From Sphingomicrobium sp. (GTDB taxonomy: Bacteria > Pseudomonadota > Alphaproteobacteria > Sphingomonadales > Sphingomonadaceae), in the NCBI GenBank assembly GCA_030146725.1, contig JASLBJ010000315.1, positions 1-6,991 on the forward strand: a DNA stretch of 6,991 bases, in the 5' to 3' direction. Shown piece after piece: positions 6,139 to 6,991 of this stretch. Made by a program: the position numbers and the translations under genes. The notes beneath the pieces were generated by a model that did no database searches, was not told where the DNA came from, and saw only the letters and a list, made by a program, of their open reading frames with translations. How positions within the stretch are numbered: position 1 is the stretch's first letter; each line of letters starts with the position of its first letter.

Positions 6139-6991
6139 GCCGGTAGAGGCTGGAGCCGGGACCGCTCCACACCAGCTGCGAGGGCGGCAGTTGCGCCGGA
6201 TCGTAGGCCTCGGTGTCGATCACCCAGAGGAAATCGAACGCTTTGGCGGGCATTGCGGCAAGCGCGTGGTCGATGTTCCACAGCCTTTTGCCGGGGCAGC
6301 GGCGGTTGCCGACGATCTCCGACGGGTCCGCGGCGAAGCGGCCGGGCGCGCGGTAGCGGAGCCCCATCAGGTTGATCTCGTCGGACAGCCACTGGTCGTT
6401 GGAGAAGCCGTGGCGGCGAACGATGACCATCGCACCGAGGTGCGAGTTGCGCGGAAGTCGCCAGCGGTCGCGGCAGCCGTCGCCGACGAGGCTGAGGACG
6501 CGTGCGCCCATCGGCACATGGGCAAGGGCGGCGAGTTTCGCGCGCTGGTCGGCGGCTGCGATCCCGAGGCTGATCGTGGTGCCTGCGATCCGGATCAGGA
6601 AGAAGGTCAGGCCGACGGCTGCGAGGATCGCTGCGAAACGCCGCGTGGGCTGCTCGCGGAAGCGGATCGCGAGCAGCATTACCGCAATCACATAGGGGAT
6701 CAGGCGCATGTCGGCATAAGCCGAGCTGAACACCATGAATGGCAGGAGCAGGAAGCCGGCGAGCAGCACCAGCGCCGAAAACGCGAGGTTGCGCGAGAAT
6801 TCGAAGCCTTTGCGCCGCGCTGCTTCGATGATCACGGCAAGCGCCACGACCACGGTCCCGACGTCGAACCATTTGACCCGGTCGCGCACCGCTCCGAGCA
6901 CCCACTGGCGCTTCAGGTCCATGTAGAACCAATAGTCGGTGGTCCCGCTGCTTGCGCCGGTGCGCCAGGCGAGCATGAAGAACAATGGCAG
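6032..6991 (-). CDS. C-terminal part of a polytopic membrane protein, possibly GT-C type (5' end beyond window)
   Basis: The minus frame is open from the window edge, so the true start lies outside; 319 residues are visible. Hydrophobic segments lie at about 43-57, 69-88, 96-111 and 120-146. A soluble, probably periplasmic domain follows (about 160-285), with GDGCRDRW (170-177), LPRNSHLGAMVIVRR (179-193) and AFDFLWVID (251-259). This layout resembles uncharacterised alphaproteobacterial GT-C-like envelope proteins, but I cannot name a family. The sequence reads like a natural domain up to LYRL (282-285). After that come 34 Pro/Arg/Ala-rich residues encoded entirely opposite the methyltransferase gene, so the normal stop may have been lost. 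The neighbouring gtrA-gtrB-methyltransferase operon suggests a role in envelope glycan assembly. Coding is confident; function is weak. Confidence 0.75.
   Translation of the reverse strand: MPLFFMLAWRTGASSGTTDYWFYMDLKRQWVLGAVRDRVKWFDVGTVVVALAVIIEAARRKGFEFSRNLAFSALVLLAGFLLLPFMVFSSAYADMRLIPYVIAVMLLAIRFREQPTRRFAAILAAVGLTFFLIRIAGTTISLGIAAADQRAKLAALAHVPMGARVLSLVGDGCRDRWRLPRNSHLGAMVIVRRHGFSNDQWLSDEINLMGLRYRAPGRFAADPSEIVGNRRCPGKRLWNIDHALAAMPAKAFDFLWVIDTEAYDPAQLPPSQLVWSGPGSSLYRLSPAGGRSPPATLQTEAEPARSAPPRARTPTAGPG

Noticed and set aside
6126..6145. Short CCGGC...GCCGG inverted repeat at the methyltransferase stop as a terminator
   Set aside because: The arms are only five bases in very GC-rich DNA with no following T-run; chance is a sufficient explanation.
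5868..6932. 354-codon minus-strand frame in another phase of the right-hand gene
   Set aside because: It is Arg/Pro/Ala-rich. The alternative phase gives clear membrane segments and natural-looking motifs.

Overview
The window looks like chromosomal DNA of a high-GC alphaproteobacterium. A Sphingomonas-type sphingomonad is my best guess, from the strong G/C preference at third codon positions, the YggT-FolD-MarC gene order, and the DPPGCAPIF form of the MarC signature. That placement rests on family recall, not on a search. I saw no mobile elements, tRNA, rRNA or CRISPR.

Left part (1-2126, + strand). The window opens inside an unrecognised reading frame that ends at 177. A compact cluster follows: yggT (257-553), folD (601-1488) and a marC-family membrane protein (1485-2126). 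FolD is a housekeeping one-carbon enzyme; the other two are small inner-membrane proteins. folD and marC overlap by 4 bases (ATGA). The yggT-folD junction is filled by three tandem 17-bp repeats. In these, each copy's stop codon overlaps the next start-like codon, forming a chain of six-codon mini-frames that ends on the folD ATG.

Middle and right part (2127-6991). This is a glycan or cell-envelope module. A 599-residue polytopic membrane protein of GT-C / STT3-like appearance lies on the minus strand (2175-3974). It diverges, across 51 bases, from a tightly overlapping plus-strand trio: a GtrA-type flippase-like protein (4026-4448), a GtrB-type polyprenyl-phosphate glycosyltransferase (4445-5407) and a class I SAM-dependent methyltransferase (5407-6138). 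A second polytopic membrane protein with a periplasmic-looking C-terminal domain enters from the right edge on the minus strand. Its frame runs 107 bases into the 3' end of the methyltransferase gene.

How they may work together (inference): GtrB charges undecaprenyl phosphate with a sugar on the cytoplasmic face, and GtrA helps move it across the membrane. One or both large membrane proteins could then use the lipid-linked sugar on the periplasmic side, with the methyltransferase modifying a sugar or another intermediate. The acceptor (O-antigen, exopolysaccharide, protein or lipid) cannot be read from the sequence. The module resembles known Gtr-type glycosylation loci but has unfamiliar partners.
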